Made by a program: the position numbers and the translations under genes
Notes under the pieces: model-generated
Told to the model about the DNA's origin: nothing
Databases searched by the model: none
Seen by the model: only the letters and a program-made list of their open reading frames with translations
Shown here: positions 45,154 through 58,776 of the stretch, piece after piece
Layout of the letters: every line of letters begins with the position of its first letter
Numbering within the stretch: the stretch's first letter is position 1
Origin: Amaranthus tricolor
Taxonomy: Eukaryota > Streptophyta > Magnoliopsida > Caryophyllales > Amaranthaceae
Reading direction: 5' to 3'
Assembly (NCBI RefSeq): GCF_026212465.1
Contig: NC_080060.1
Location: forward strand, 17,246,797 to 17,310,796
DNA: 64,000 nt

Positions 45154-48100
45154 CTACTTATTTTCCTTATGCTTAACCGTCGCAAGGTATTGTGCAGCCA
45201 GTTTTTTGACCTTCTCACCTTCCTTGATTAGAAAATTAGCATTCTTCTCCTTTGAGTGATATTTCATCACTTTCTCCGTTGTTTTCTTCACTGTCCATCT
45301 ATATTGCTCAACGGTTATCACGCCACTTTTGCAGAATGGCCTGACGTGCTCTTTAATATAAGCTTCAACCTGTATCATATACGTTACAATCATTCATTAT
45401 ACAGAGGTTTCACTACACAGCCACACGAGGCCGCTCCCATGCAAACAAACACAAGCCATAACAAGCAGTAACATATGTGAAGTTCAATACCTTTTTAAGC
45501 ACAGAGTTAGGTTGCTCGCTTTTCTTGTCAACCACTAGAACACCATCCTTCTCATCCTTGGGCTTTTGTATAGGATCAGAAGGGTCAGAAGTGTTTGTCT
45601 CGACATTAATTCCTTGAACAGAGTCAGTGACAACTTTTGTCGTATCAGAATTGCTGATGTTAAGATTACTAGCAATATGCAAAGCTAAATTTTCAACTGG
45701 AACCAGATCAGGGATTTGTTGGGTTAATGGCTCCTTCTCTGGGCCATATAGCTCCTCACATTCAGCAACCAAAAGCACTTCACCTTCCCCAACCAAAGGG
45801 GTATCTCCAGCAAGTGGTACGGAATCTACCTTATCTTCTATAGTTGAGCCCTCACAGCCAGGATCATTGGGACATCCTGGCAAGTTTGGTGGGCTTGATA
45901 GATTATCAGCCTTTGGCAAATCCTGCTCTTTAGCCTCTAAACCATTATCCAACGTATTTGAACTCAGAGTTGAAAAAACAACTTTCACTTTTGACTCCGC
46001 CTCTTCTGCTTGCGCCTTTGAAGCAACGATTGCTTTGCAGTAGTACCAATATAGTCCTCTTCATCTAAATCATACTCGAAATCACCATAAATATCTAGAT
46101 CTGGGTGACAATCCATTTCAAATATGCTCTTTACTTCTTTGACCTCTCCGAAGGACTCATCATCTTTGAAATATTCCATTTTATGAAGTGGACTATTTGG
46201 AGGAGAATCAGACAAAAGACCAGCTGCTCTTAAAGCTTCTAGTGCTTCAGAATTAAGAGGCTCCGGTGTCAAAGATTGATCACCAGTGCAGGAAACTGGT
46301 ACAGAGGGTGAAGTAGGAGGAGTGTCAGAAATACTGGTATTTGTATGATTACGTATTTCTTGTGAACAAAGGTTCAAAGGTTCAAATAGACAGCTTTGCT
46401 GCTGGACCTATCTGCAACCTGCTTTTCTATGTTGATTGCATCTGCAACGGCCAGCTCAGTGGCAGCAGTTCAAACCATTGATGACAAATTAGTCATCTTA
46501 AGGAAGTGTTCAGTTAAGCGATAAAGTTGTGCCTGCATATAAAAAATTATCATAAACACTTACAACAAGATTGTCGGCCTACATAATCACCAGCAACGAG
46601 CAAATATTTTGAGTAACAAAGACTTAGATTTTTTTCTCGCAAGTTACTACTCCTCACTGAAAATATCATCCCTGTCCCTAGATAAATCTCACACGTCATA
46701 ATGTACACTTCCATAGTTCATTTCAAGCCATCATTTAGTATTTCTTCCTTGATCATAAAACCCTCTGATAATTCTTCTCTACCAACTTCCAAATCATTAT
46801 TCACTTTAACTAATATTCTAAATACTTGTGGTAAACTCAAATGTAAAATTTCAAGGGATGGCATGGAGGTGTTTTAGTAGGATACCAAATAGTATATATT
46901 ACACAAACCATTATATGTGCAGTGCTAAATCAGTGACATACTGACATCACCATACAATCATGGGTATTCCTGATTTTACAATCAATTGAATTTATTCAAC
47001 AACACGAGCTCACCCATTAAAGTCACTTCGCTTTTCGTTAATAATTATCCTGAATATTAGTGCATCTTTCTGTCTAGGTTTCACTTATCTTGTAAAATAT
47101 TAAATTGCTGCTAATATAACTGCCAGCATTGACAGATCTTGCTTGACCAGTTGCAAATATCATATCTCATTAGTGGTGCATCGTTAAGAAACGCCCAAAA
47201 AAAGCTCACAATGTTCCTGATATCCGTCCCCGTAATAGGATATAAAAGAGGTATTTAGTATGTCAGGCTATATCCTAAAATAACGATGTTTTGGCTCCAA
47301 AGGAAGAGGAAAACGCTCATAGTTATATATCTTCTAGAAACTAGAAGTAGCATATACCTGTCGAACTGAAACAGGAATCTTGTTATGGCGGGCGGATGCT
47401 AGTTTGGGCCTCATATCTGTTGGTAATTCAGCCTGATCAAGAAACAAAACCAGAGATGCTGATAGGATGAAGACTAAAGGTCTGATAAATATTAGAAAAC
47501 TAAAAATGAATATTTGACATACTAGCAGAGGATAATTCCCTTTCAATGCAGCATTGTCATGTTTCTGGTGCATCGGATTTGAAACATTCGAAGCATTCTT
47601 TCTTGCAAGAACCTCTAAAGCCCATTTTCTTTTATCAACCTTTACATCATCCGTTTTACCAGTCATCTTCTGAGGAGCCTCCTTGTTAGGATATCCAGTT
47701 GCTTGGAGCTTTCCAGCAACTACTCCATTCTTACTACTGGTACAAATACTTTTCTTCTTGTCATCAACAGAAACAAGGACACTTTTAGTTGGGTCCTCAT
47801 TTCGGTCCAAAGATTTAACGGTACCGCTGTCTGGACAAGACTCAACACACTTCTCCGCTGAAGAAATTGATCAATTCTGGTTGGAAGCAGCAGCTTTCAG
47901 AACAGAAAGAGGCTTAATATCATCCTTCCGAGGAAAAAGAGAAGTATCAGCTACATACAGCCTTGAAAGAATAGGAGATGGGGAATCTTCCTCAAAATTC
48001 TGTTCCACAACTTTGGATTCTGGATTTCTTCTAAGAAGCTTGAGAACTGATTTTAGAGTTTCAGACTTTTCTAGTTTAGAAGTTCTCAAGCAGCGATGCT

Positions 48101-51100
48101 TCCAAAATTCTATTTCACAATCACGATCCCATGCACGTCGTCGTTTTCCACTAGATGTTGCATATATCTTCTTCGTGAGATTCTCCCTTGCTCTTCCCTT
48201 CTGCAACATTAACTTCTTCGATTTGATAATTGCAGAAGATGTCTTCTTAGATGGTTCAGCTATAGATCCAGAAACAGCAGCTCTGAAAGCAGCAAGTAGA
48301 TTCGGGTCAACGATGCTTTTCCCAACTTCACAAGATGGCCTGTTTCGAACAGCTTCTCTGATTTCCTTTCTCAAATTCTGTACTACGGCATCTGACTCTT
48401 TGTCTTCACTAGGCCTCCTCATGATCTTTTTCACTCTTAGCCCAGCTGCATTTTTTTCTCCCTTGGCACATTTACCATTTCCCTCCGACCTATTTGCTGT
48501 TCTAAGTTCTGTTCCCTGGACTATACTCATTATATCAACAGGTTTATTCTTGTTCACCTTAGAATCATCACTAATTTCAGCTAATGAGCTTCCTATCTGT
48601 CTGTTTTTTTTCCGAGATTCCTCTGGAGGGCATACAGCTTGGTTATTCAAAGTACTTGTACGTCGCTGAACCTTAACCTTTTTCGCTGAAGATTCACCCA
48701 CAAACCTACCTTCATGATGTCCACTGTCAGCATCCTTTTGGAAACTGCTTATCAAGAAACATAGGAAGCCATAAATAAATAATCAAAGAAGATTTTATAG
48801 GAACTGAATTAATATTAGAATCACACCATTAAAAGGGTATTACAATTAACACTTCCTTGCCAAAGGTAAGCATCAACATGATTGCAAATTGCAGTAGAAA
48901 ACTGTATACATATATCATTATTTTTACTGTTTAGTCAAATATCAACAAGGCCATGACTCAAGCCACCTTAGCTTTTAAGCTAGAATAAGTAAATTTTATA
49001 AAGAGAAGAGAGCCATGAAAAGATAAAGCAGAAGATGAGAGTCATAGCAGATCACCACAACCACAAAAGGGACCACCATGCCTTTTCCTTAAAGACCTTG
49101 TGTAAGGAAGACTGTTAGATGAATAGAAAAAGAACAGAGAGAACTGCCACCATTTGTTTTGATCCATATTTTGTAAGGTTAAAAGAGCAAGAGGCGCCAA
49201 TTTGATGTTCGACTCTACAGTTATAGTTTGGATCTAAAATTGATAGAAGAGAAGCAAGAGAAGAAATTCGTGTTCCTAAAATTTTAGAGGGCATTTCAAG
49301 AATGAAGAAAGATTACCAGTATATCTAGTCAACAAGAAACCAAAATGAACCTTGCCATCTGTAGAAATCAGATGTAGTGTCACCTGGTACTCAAAACTCA
49401 AACTGATTCCAGACAGTGGCTGATGATAAACAAAATTGGAGACATTATGCTCTTCTTTAGTCCCCTAGAACAGAAGACTTTTCAATCTTACATCAAACCA
49501 AATCCTTAAATAAAGTCACATTTCCAAAATAGATTATGAGATATTACACATTTAATACCAGTGTATCAGCAGCAGCAGAAATATTATGAGCCTATGATCT
49601 ACTTGAGTAGTCCCCGACTGCAGAAGAGGAATGAACGATAATTTGGAGCTGGCTGTCCAAAATTAAAAGAAGTCAAATGAATGCTGCAAGACGCAGGCAT
49701 TAATTATGGATGTGCACGAGACACATTCCAACTCCAGGAGTTCCTGATACCAAAAAAAAAAGAACCAATATTTCAAATGTTAAAAGGGTGTAAAAAAACC
49801 GTGCTTTCTATCAAGGGTTATCTCATGCTCTTGACCGACATTTAGGCGTTGGGAAAATCACATTACTCCCATCACCGCATCACTGTTCCTTTACCGCAAT
49901 CACAACCATAAACGCATATTTGTACTATGTTCCTACAGTTCTTAATCACTAAGCACAACTTTCCTAGACGATAGGCCTTATCATACTTCTAAGTTCTAAA
50001 TGAAATTCCACATCAATTGGGCACTTTTCAAGAGCTGAATGAAATGTTTATAGGAGTGGAGATGCTAAAATTACCTATCTCTGTAACATCATATTACACT
50101 TCAGACATTACCCCTAGACCTTTGTCAGAATAAAGTCATACAATATTCTGAGTTAACAGACACACACCAAAAACACACTTTGGAGGAAAAAGTAACTTGG
50201 TGGAGTCAAAAACTATATAGAAGAAAGGTACCTGTACCCAGAACGCTTTCGCTTTTCACCAGAACTTGGAGAAACATCAGCCTTCACATTGTCCAAACTC
50301 TCATCAGTTGAGGTACCATGCGGACACTCATCACGACCCGCTGAATTGTTAGTTTTGTCATGTTCAAGCACAACAGGTACAAACAAGTCGATGACAATTG
50401 ATAAATGGTTAGAGACATTGAAGGCAAATGCTCAAATTTACAACCATCAGCACAATTTACCAGATAATGTAGAAGCAAAAGAAGGTCGTGGCTCAGTTGA
50501 CATTCTTGATTCACAATCATCTGGCTTAACCTTAGTACTAATTCCCCCCACATTGGCAGACATGACCATCAAATCTGGTTGGACATTGCCTATCCCATCA
50601 TTCAAAACTTTTTTCATTTCATTTGAGCAATAATCAGGGCCCAACATTGATTGCTCAGTTTCATGATGAGCACTAGGTTCTTGATTGGACAGGCAATTCG
50701 TGATTGGTACATTGACATCATCTTGACCATCTATTCGTGAGACAACCACTGCTGTTTCACCGGTATCAGCAACACATATAGACAGTTTTCCGGAAGATGT
50801 GTCAACAAGATGATGAGAATTGGAATCATTTCCAGAATTACAGATTTCCTTGAGGTCAGAATTCTGGTTTGCTTCATTAACTGAACATCTACATTAAGAA
50901 TTTTAGACGATATAAAAAAGTATTCACTACAAATGAAATCAGCACACAGAGTTTAGTACACCACATATTCTCTTAACCCAAACAATAGATAATAGTTTAG
51001 ACATGTCATCTTTAAGAAGAGATAATAGTCAAATAGTCATGACTTGAAATGTTAACAGAAAAGATGGAGAAGTACTTAGTGTACCCACAACAGAGATCAA

Positions 51101-54100
51101 ATGAAATAAACACTTACGTAAATGAACCTTTCAGCTATCATATCAGCATACTCACAGAAGAATGCAAAACGAAGCTCACTGTCAGATATGCAGGTCATAC
51201 AAATCCAACACCAAAAAACATAGATGTGTTTATGTAAGTAATAATTGACAAAGTTGAACATCACCTTCAAAAAGATAACATTTGACAATAATTGGATTTG
51301 TGTTTGAGAATTACCTAGGGCACAACCATGAATCTAAACCCGTGCCCTCTGGGTCAAATCCCACGCAAAAAGCATGATACCTGCCATCACATGAGTAAGT
51401 ACATCAAATATAATATTGGACTCTCCTACATGATACCATCTAAGAAGCATCTCAATAAAAGGAAAGTAAATGGAGGCTCCCTGAATCAGAAACTTATTAT
51501 CGAAATAAACCCCCTTCCCCTGAACTAAAAAATAAAAAAAAATAAAAAAAAGAAATGGCCTAATTCATAAAAATAAGAAAGAAAAGAAAAGAGACCAGCG
51601 AGTAACAATATCATTACTACATAAACACAGCACTAGATTGACAGCCGAACTTCTCATCACCAAAAGAATTGAACAGACAACAGAACTTCTATCATGCCAT
51701 CACAAAGAAACACTTAGCAGTAGTTCAAATTTATGAAAAAGAAAATTGCAAAAACATTTGTACAATAATGTGCAAAAAGAATAACAAGGAAATTTTGCTC
51801 CTAATGAACCACATGAGAGACATAACCGTGATAACCAAAGAACAATTTGTTCCAACGGATGGCTTTTAGCACATTATTGTGGTTAAGATTTAAATATTTG
51901 AATATTTATCATCACAGAAAGACCACAAGATAGATGGTATCTAGGAAAACAAAGCACAAACAGATAAGATAGCAGAACATATGAGCAATACTCAACAGCA
52001 TAGTTAATATTTAAACATAACACGGGGCCAAAGAAGTCAAGATGGTACCATATATCACATGAATCGCAGGCAATGGAAGTATCAAGGATTGATGTTTCTT
52101 CATAAGACAATGATCCACTTCGGATTTTGCAGCCATAATCATCCAAGCAATTAACTGCCTACACACAGAGCGCAAAGGAATCAGATAAGTTACCCACCCT
52201 ATAAGGAATTTCTTCTCTTTTATTTTTGGAAACAGCAACCCAACCCATCACTAAAAAATGAAGCTCTCAAGATAGAAGAAAAAGGGATAAAAAGTTATGC
52301 AAACAAATCATTAAACAAAAACTGAATCAGAAAATCCTAGTTCCTTGACCAAGGAAAATAACACTGCAAAGCAGTGTGTTTGTATAAAATTCAAGGAGTA
52401 CACAGAAGATATTATAGGACGACACTTGAAGACATAGGATAGAAAAAAGAAAATTCATACAAAAGAAAAAGGTATCCGCAACAGAAGCATCAGTTCTATC
52501 TCATAGAATCGAACACGTCCCAGCGTCTACTAGGTTGGTCACTTTCAAAACATCAAGCCCAACAGTAGCATGTTGTAATTTATATAGCTGTTACTGCAAA
52601 TCGGCAAATTAGGGAGGGAAAATCAAAGTCCCTCTGTGACCAAAAGGCAATAAGTCAAACAAAATTATGATTGATCTCATAAAAAAAATCTATAATGACA
52701 ATTTACCAGTAAGTCAAAACAAGAGCAGATCCATTGCCACAAAAAAACTTAAGAGAAAGCAGTTAATGCACATAAAGCACGAGTTGGTAAGCAAGAGAAC
52801 AATTACATCTTCATCAATGTAATAGGATGGAAAGGAAAGTATGTTGTCGTTCCCTTCAACACACCAATCACCATCTCTGTGACAAAGTCAAAACTCAATA
52901 GTTATTTATAATCCATAATATCAACTTGTTACATGTTAAAACAATGCTAATCAACCTTGATACCTGGAATCCAAGTCCTCATCATTTTTGCTGGTTCCAA
53001 TAGTGTCAAACACCTAATGTCACAAGTTCATATGCATCAAGATTGCTTGCCGTATGGAATTGACAATATACAACATGCATTTTCATCTTACACAAGAAGA
53101 TTAATATACAAGACCAGTTTGCAAAGAGGTCCGGAAGAACAGATACTGAGGCAACACAGGCTTCAGATGCATTAGACAGTAGTATATATTCACCAAGACA
53201 AAAAGAAAAATAACTCACTGGAACACATGTGATCAGTTGAAATTCGTTCTGACACAATGGGCAAAGATTCGTGATAGTGGACCAGTTGTCAATACAATCA
53301 AAGCAAAACCTGAAATAAGAAATGACACTTATTCTTCAAGCGATTAAAAGGTTAACAATGTCACGAAATACAATTGTTAAAGCTACCATACCAGTGCTGA
53401 CAGCAATCTAGAACTCCCCGATCAACAACAACATCCATGCATATACCACATCTTTCAACCTCAGAGCCCAAATTATCCTGCAAACAACCAACAGAGTAGG
53501 TATCCAAATTAATTAATCCCACACAACACATCAGATATTACTCAGTTAATGTGGACTTTACATAATGTGGACTTCACATAAAGTCGCTCCATATATTAAA
53601 CAGAAGATCACATATTCATGGATTACAAAAAGCTCGTGTCATAGATTTTTAAAATATTGCATAAATGTATAGAACTCAAGTCTTTCCCCTAAATCTTTAT
53701 ACTAATAAAGAAGTTGCATGAAATAATTAGTAAGGTTGCAAAACTCATCGGCAAATCATTTGTATGTCCAGATGACGAAACAAGTTCAGTAATGCAATAC
53801 CATCTGACAAAACAAAGTTCATGAAGACCACAAAAATCCCCTGTTGCACAACACTGATTTAGAAATTAGGTCAAGTCTCCAATTCCAAAAGTTAGAAACT
53901 AGCTTCAAGATTTTAGGTTTCACAACAACATCCACCAAAAATAACCGGAAAACCACAATGTGAAAGTACTACTTCTCATAGCTAAACCTGAAATTATCAG
54001 CATTAGTTTCCAGCCAAACCCAAAGCAAGATATTCAAACCAACTTCATTGCCACCATTCTGGGCCACTGAACTATAAAAAATCAAATAGCAATAACACTG

Positions 54101-54737
54101 ATGCCTACCCTTGTCTGAATTGCACGCTTTACCTAGCACTCATCTATTAATTTGCTGACAAGGAGTTTCGCCAAATATCAAGGAGATTTATCAATTCCTA
54201 CCAAGGAGTTTGGCCCAAATATTAAGGAGTAATTTACTTGATGGTATTAAAAGAGAGAAATAAATATATGTGTGAGAATATAAGAAACCGACGGGGGACA
54301 TGTCTACAAAAGGAATGAGCGGCACGATAAAAATGGAAGATGTAGAAAAATCACGGCAGGAAGGAGTATACTTCTATTTAGTATTTCTAAAATAAAATTG
54401 AGTCTAAACCAGAAAGTATGCACTAATCAAAGTGGAGCTCAAATTCTTCCTGATTATTCATGACGGTATTATTTTATCCAAATCGCATAAATTATTGAAC
54501 TCAATTGTATATCTCACATTTTCAGCATCAAATATCTACCAACCAAAGACAGCATAACTTATTCACGATCATTGATGAGAATACATAAATATCCAAATCA
54601 AAAGCATTAGCCAAGCCAACTCAAAAATTTAAGAAACTGAGATCAAAACAGTTCAAACTCATAACGCTCACGTATTCAGCATCAGCTTCAACTGTATCTT
54701 CTTCAGACGGAAATTTTCTGAATAATTCAACCTCCAT
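45154..54737 (-). pseudogene. RING/PHD-finger protein (At4g10930-like) pseudogene
   Basis: Minus-strand gene of about 12 exons with good GT-AG borders: 54672-54737 (start MEVELFRKFPSEED), about 53398-53479, about 53225-53310, about 52962-53006, 52808-52868, 52049-52154, 51315-51380, 50232-50888, 47523-48744, 47358-47432, 45491-46532 and 45154-45369. It encodes a C3HC4 RING (CGICMDVVVDRGVLDCCQHW then FCFDCIDNWSTITNLCPLC), a C4HC3 PHD (ACDSCDIW + YHAFCVGFDPEG + WLCPRC), long basic low-complexity parts and a conserved C-terminus ([18 protein letters not shown]). Lesions: frame lost near 50447, TGA at 47871-47873, TGA at 46470-46472, an 8-bp tandem duplication near 46368-46386, and a frameshift near 46035. 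Confidence 0.87.
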
Positions 54738-55100
54738 AGCTTTCACCTTCACAACTTTAACTCAATTTCAAACTTCCTACAATTCAACAAATACCGAAAC
54801 CATAAATCATCACCAATAAATTCAAATTTAAAGCATTAGAACCACAAAAATATAGAAATTAAAGAAAATTAGCAATTAAAATGCAATTTGGGGTTATCGA
54901 AAGTTGAGAATCAATCATAACAACTTTAATTAAGATTAAAAACAAGTAATTGATGCACTGGAGGAAGAAGGAATACCTAAGAGTGAGAATCAATGGTGGA
55001 GATCATGTTAGTCAAAATAGAAAGAAGAAAATTGAAATTATTTTCGTATTGTTCTTGAGGTTTGAGGTTTCTCCAGAAATGGGGAATTTTAATTTTGTTT
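54738..55100 (-). promoter_or_regulatory. 5' UTR and promoter region of the PHD pseudogene
   Basis: A donor-like CTTAG|GTATTCC near 54977 suggests a 5' UTR exon (about 54978-55080) and an intron in the leader. No clear TATA box was identified. Confidence 0.4.
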
Positions 55101-55369
55101 AGAGTGGAAATCTACGAACGGTTGACAGTGACACGGACACGCTGCCAAAAATGCCAGGTTTGTTCAACGTTAAGATTTGGTATTTCGAAAAGTTGAAAGG
55201 GCCCAAGGAACTTAACTGTGGAAATGAACATGTTTGGTACGGGAGGAGTTGGAAAATGAAGTAGAAGTGTAGACATGTTTGGTGATTGATAAGCGTATCC
55301 TAGGACTTTCGACTAACGGCTCACCTAAGGTCTTATTCTTTTTTTTATTATAGTAAATGCTCTTTAATG

Positions 55370-56140
55370 AAGATTCTAACTACAAAGAATGATAAAGATT
55401 GCAAAATATAAAGATAATAATCAAACACACTAAGAATTGGAAGGTGGAAAAATCCTAATATCAAATTGATATTAGACTATAAAATCCATCCAATGAATGA
55501 AGACAATTTTATTGATTTGAGTTCTTGATTGTATACAGTAATTCACCTCTATCAATGGAGAATGAAGAACTATAGAGAAAACAAAGAGAAATTGAAAACC
55601 CCCAATTTTTCACTTACATATGAACCCTAATTTGGCTCCTTCTCTATCTAGATCAATTCTCTCTAACTTGAGGATTACAAGTGTATACCATGTGTTTCTC
55701 TCTCATTAATTCAATGTAATACTCACTCACAAATGATGTTTTACATGAGTATTTATAAGGCTAACAAAGAGTGGACAGCAAGCAAAGAACCCACTCAAAA
55801 CAGAACTAAGAAACAGATTTAAAAGCACGTGCCAAATATGCTTGCTCGACTAGACAACTTGGTCGAGTGGGGCTGCTCGACTGGGTTGAGTTTACTGCAT
55901 TAAGTCGAGCAATGTGTCGAGCAGAGGACAACAACATTCTGATCTTGAAACAACAACTCTTGACTTAGTATCCAACACAAGTTCCTTCATATACACTTAT
56001 TCCAAGCACAAATATTCACCACTAAACCAAGACCATATTGAGATTATGAGCCACAAACATAACATTTTCGATATTTATACATTTTGTAACTTAATTGGAA
56101 ATACTATATGCCAAAACAGCAGATATCTTATCTGCTTTTG
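55370..56140 (-). repeat. Probable LTR-derived repeat
   Basis: The minus strand carries a TATA-like CTTATAAATA at about 55750-55760, and upstream of it (55845-55925) several CTCGACT/TCGAGC units similar to those at 29611-29848. No TG..CA pair or internal domain could be fixed. Confidence 0.38.
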
Positions 56141-58231
56141 TACTACCTCCGTGCCATTTAATTTGCAACATTTTCCATTTTTGCCTGTCCCACTTAATTT
56201 ACATCATTTCTATTTTTGGACTATGACCCATCACTTTTTACCACTCACTAACTATCCACCTAATATTTAACTACCCCATTTAATACCCAAATTACTCCCT
56301 CTAAATTCCTAACTACTTTATCCCTTTATTAGTTACCCACTCTATCTACCCAACCCGCCATTATTCACTCGGCCATTATTACCGTTGCTCTACTTCATCT
56401 TTTCCCCCTTAAATCTTGAAACCCTAATTAGTGGTTCATTTGTCCGCCCCGTCCTTTCGTTCTCTCTCCCTGTCCCTCTCTCTTTCTCTCTCTCTTCACT
56501 CATGCTCTCTCCTCCTTCATGGAAAACCCAGTCCTTCGCCCCTTCCATTATCTTCGCCCCTTTTACTTCTTAAGTCAGCAAATGTTCATAAATTCCTATA
56601 TTTGTTTATCTTGATTTCTTAAAGGAAAAACGTTTATGAAAAAATTTTATGAGTTCGATATTCAAGATCTGTACTTGTGGTTAAAGATAAGAGTTCTTTT
56701 TCTTTCATTTATGAATAATTTTTTTTTCCTGATTTCTAGTTTATTTTTGATTTCTTGCTATTTTCGAATGATTTTCATGGGTTGAAGATCCTAAGAATGA
56801 GTTCCATATTCAAGATCCTTGATTTTTAAGGTAAGATCTTCTATTTTATTTTATTTTTTTAATTTTGCACCATTTTCGCATGTTTATTGTTGTAGATCTG
56901 GTTTTTTATTTTCAGTTTGTAGTTTATTTATCTAATTTACCTTTATGAACTTAAAGATTTTTTACTTTTTTCTGATTTAGCTTGAAAATTGTTCTTGATG
57001 TTTTCATTTTCTAGATTTTTCCGCATGCATATTTTGAGATTTGGATTGGATTTATTTTCTGATTTTAGCTTGATAATTATTCTTGTTTTGCATGCATAGT
57101 GTTTTGATGAGTGTTCATTGTCCTAGATCTGGAAGTATTTTCTGATTTGGTCATGTTTTCCGGATGTTGTATTTTCATATTTTTGCATGTATAGATTTTC
57201 ATTTTAATTTAATATTTTCTGAATTTTTTTCTATAATGGCTTGATTACTGATTTCAGAAATGAGTTCTAAAACTACTAATTCACAGTTGGTTATTTTTTG
57301 TCCTTGATTCGCCCGATCGAGAGGCTTGTATGGACAAATTTATGCCTCCACAGTTAACCGAAGATGATGTATAAAAAATGCCCAATGATGAAGGAACTAA
57401 TTTAAATATTGTAATTTCATTTTTCACTTATTAGAAATCATCATCATGTAGCTCTTGCTTCAAAGCAATTGAGGAGGTATTTTTGTTGTTTTTCATATAA
57501 AGGCTGAATAATGTTGCATTACTTTATTTTTACTAAATTTTACTAAGGGCTAAAGCATTACTTCAGGTTAACTGAATTTTATTTATTAAATTACTTCATG
57601 TGTTCTAAATTAATATAGGTAAATTTATTACTAACAAAAAAGTTTAAGCCTGTTATGCGGTCGTATACCTGAATATGCAGATGATGTGTTATCCTCAATG
57701 ATATTGAAGAAATTAAAAGCCGTGTTTTGTGATCCTCCGTTTGTTTCCTCTCTTGAGTTGCTGCCACTTGAAGATATTAGAGGATTGGCTACTATTTCTA
57801 ATGTTAAATTAAGTTCTATGTTAAATTTATGCTCCATGATGATTTAACCTGAGAGCTTTTTGTAATTCGTCATACTTTTGCAATATTGATGTAAAATTTA
57901 TGAATGTTGTAATGTAAATTTAGTGAACCTAGTATCTGTATTTATAATAGGATGAAAGAGTGTTAAAAAGGTTAAAATTGGAGGGAAGTTCAAAATAAGT
58001 ACTCAAATTGGTTCCTGATTTGAAAAGAGTGGAAAACTAAATTTTATGGGACCACATTCAATTAAGAGTAATCTCCTAAGGTGACGATTTAATTACAGCT
58101 GTTATTTTCTCACTCTTCAAATTAAACAAAGCATTAAACCCATAGAAAGAAAAAACAACACGCTTCTAAATGCACTCCTTAATATTCATAACTTTTCTCT
58201 ATGCTACGAAACTATCCAGACAGAGGGAGTA
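56141..58231. mobile_element. Stowaway/mariner-like element, about 2.1 kb
   Basis: TA-flanked ends CTACCTCCGTGCC (56143) and CAGACAGAGGGAG (to 58229). The interior has a CT-rich leader-like part (56440-56560) and T-rich, intron-like DNA, but no transposase I can recognise. It could instead be two Stowaway ends from separate insertions, because the subterminal sequences differ. Confidence 0.5.
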
Positions 58232-58776
58232 GTTTCGAGTTTTTGTTTACTATTAGGCACCGATTGGCAATATAGATTTTACTACAAATCTAGCATTACA
58301 ATTGTGAAACGTAAATCTATAAATCAATTCCAAATATCATTTTCGAAAAATCGTTAAATTGATAATTCTAGAATTGAAACTTCTTATTACTCTTTCATAA
58401 TTTTCTCTACCCCGCAATTTTGTAAAATAATCATCCACCACTGTTGCAACTCACCATTGTTATTGTTTGTTCTTCTACTGCCTTAACATCGATCCCCCAG
58501 GAAAATTACCTAGAATATTCTAACTTTTACTGATTTCCCTACAATAATTCCAATTTTTGATTAACCATGAATAATCCCGAATATAAGGGGTGTCTCCTAA
58601 GAATATACTAAGGTAACTTCTTACCTATACAAAAAGTTGTTTTGCATAGAAAAAAATAAAAAGTAAATACAAAATTAAATTATAAAGAAATTTAAAATTT
58701 GAAAAAATTAAGAAGAGGAATCAAGTGAATTTAATTTTTTGTTTTAACTTATAATTTTTAATATTTTTTGTAGGAA
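58232..58776. other. AT-rich spacer
   Basis: Nothing recognised between the Stowaway-like element and the LTR of element 2. Confidence 0.5.

Noticed and set aside
47871..47873. In-frame TGA in the PHD gene as selenocysteine or programmed readthrough
   Set aside because: Land plants lack the selenocysteine system, and four other lesions in the same gene point to decay.
45154..54737. PHD gene as a functional CDS
   Set aside because: Intact finger motifs and splice sites first suggested this, but multiple frame breaks in exons 8, 9 and 11 prevent a full product.
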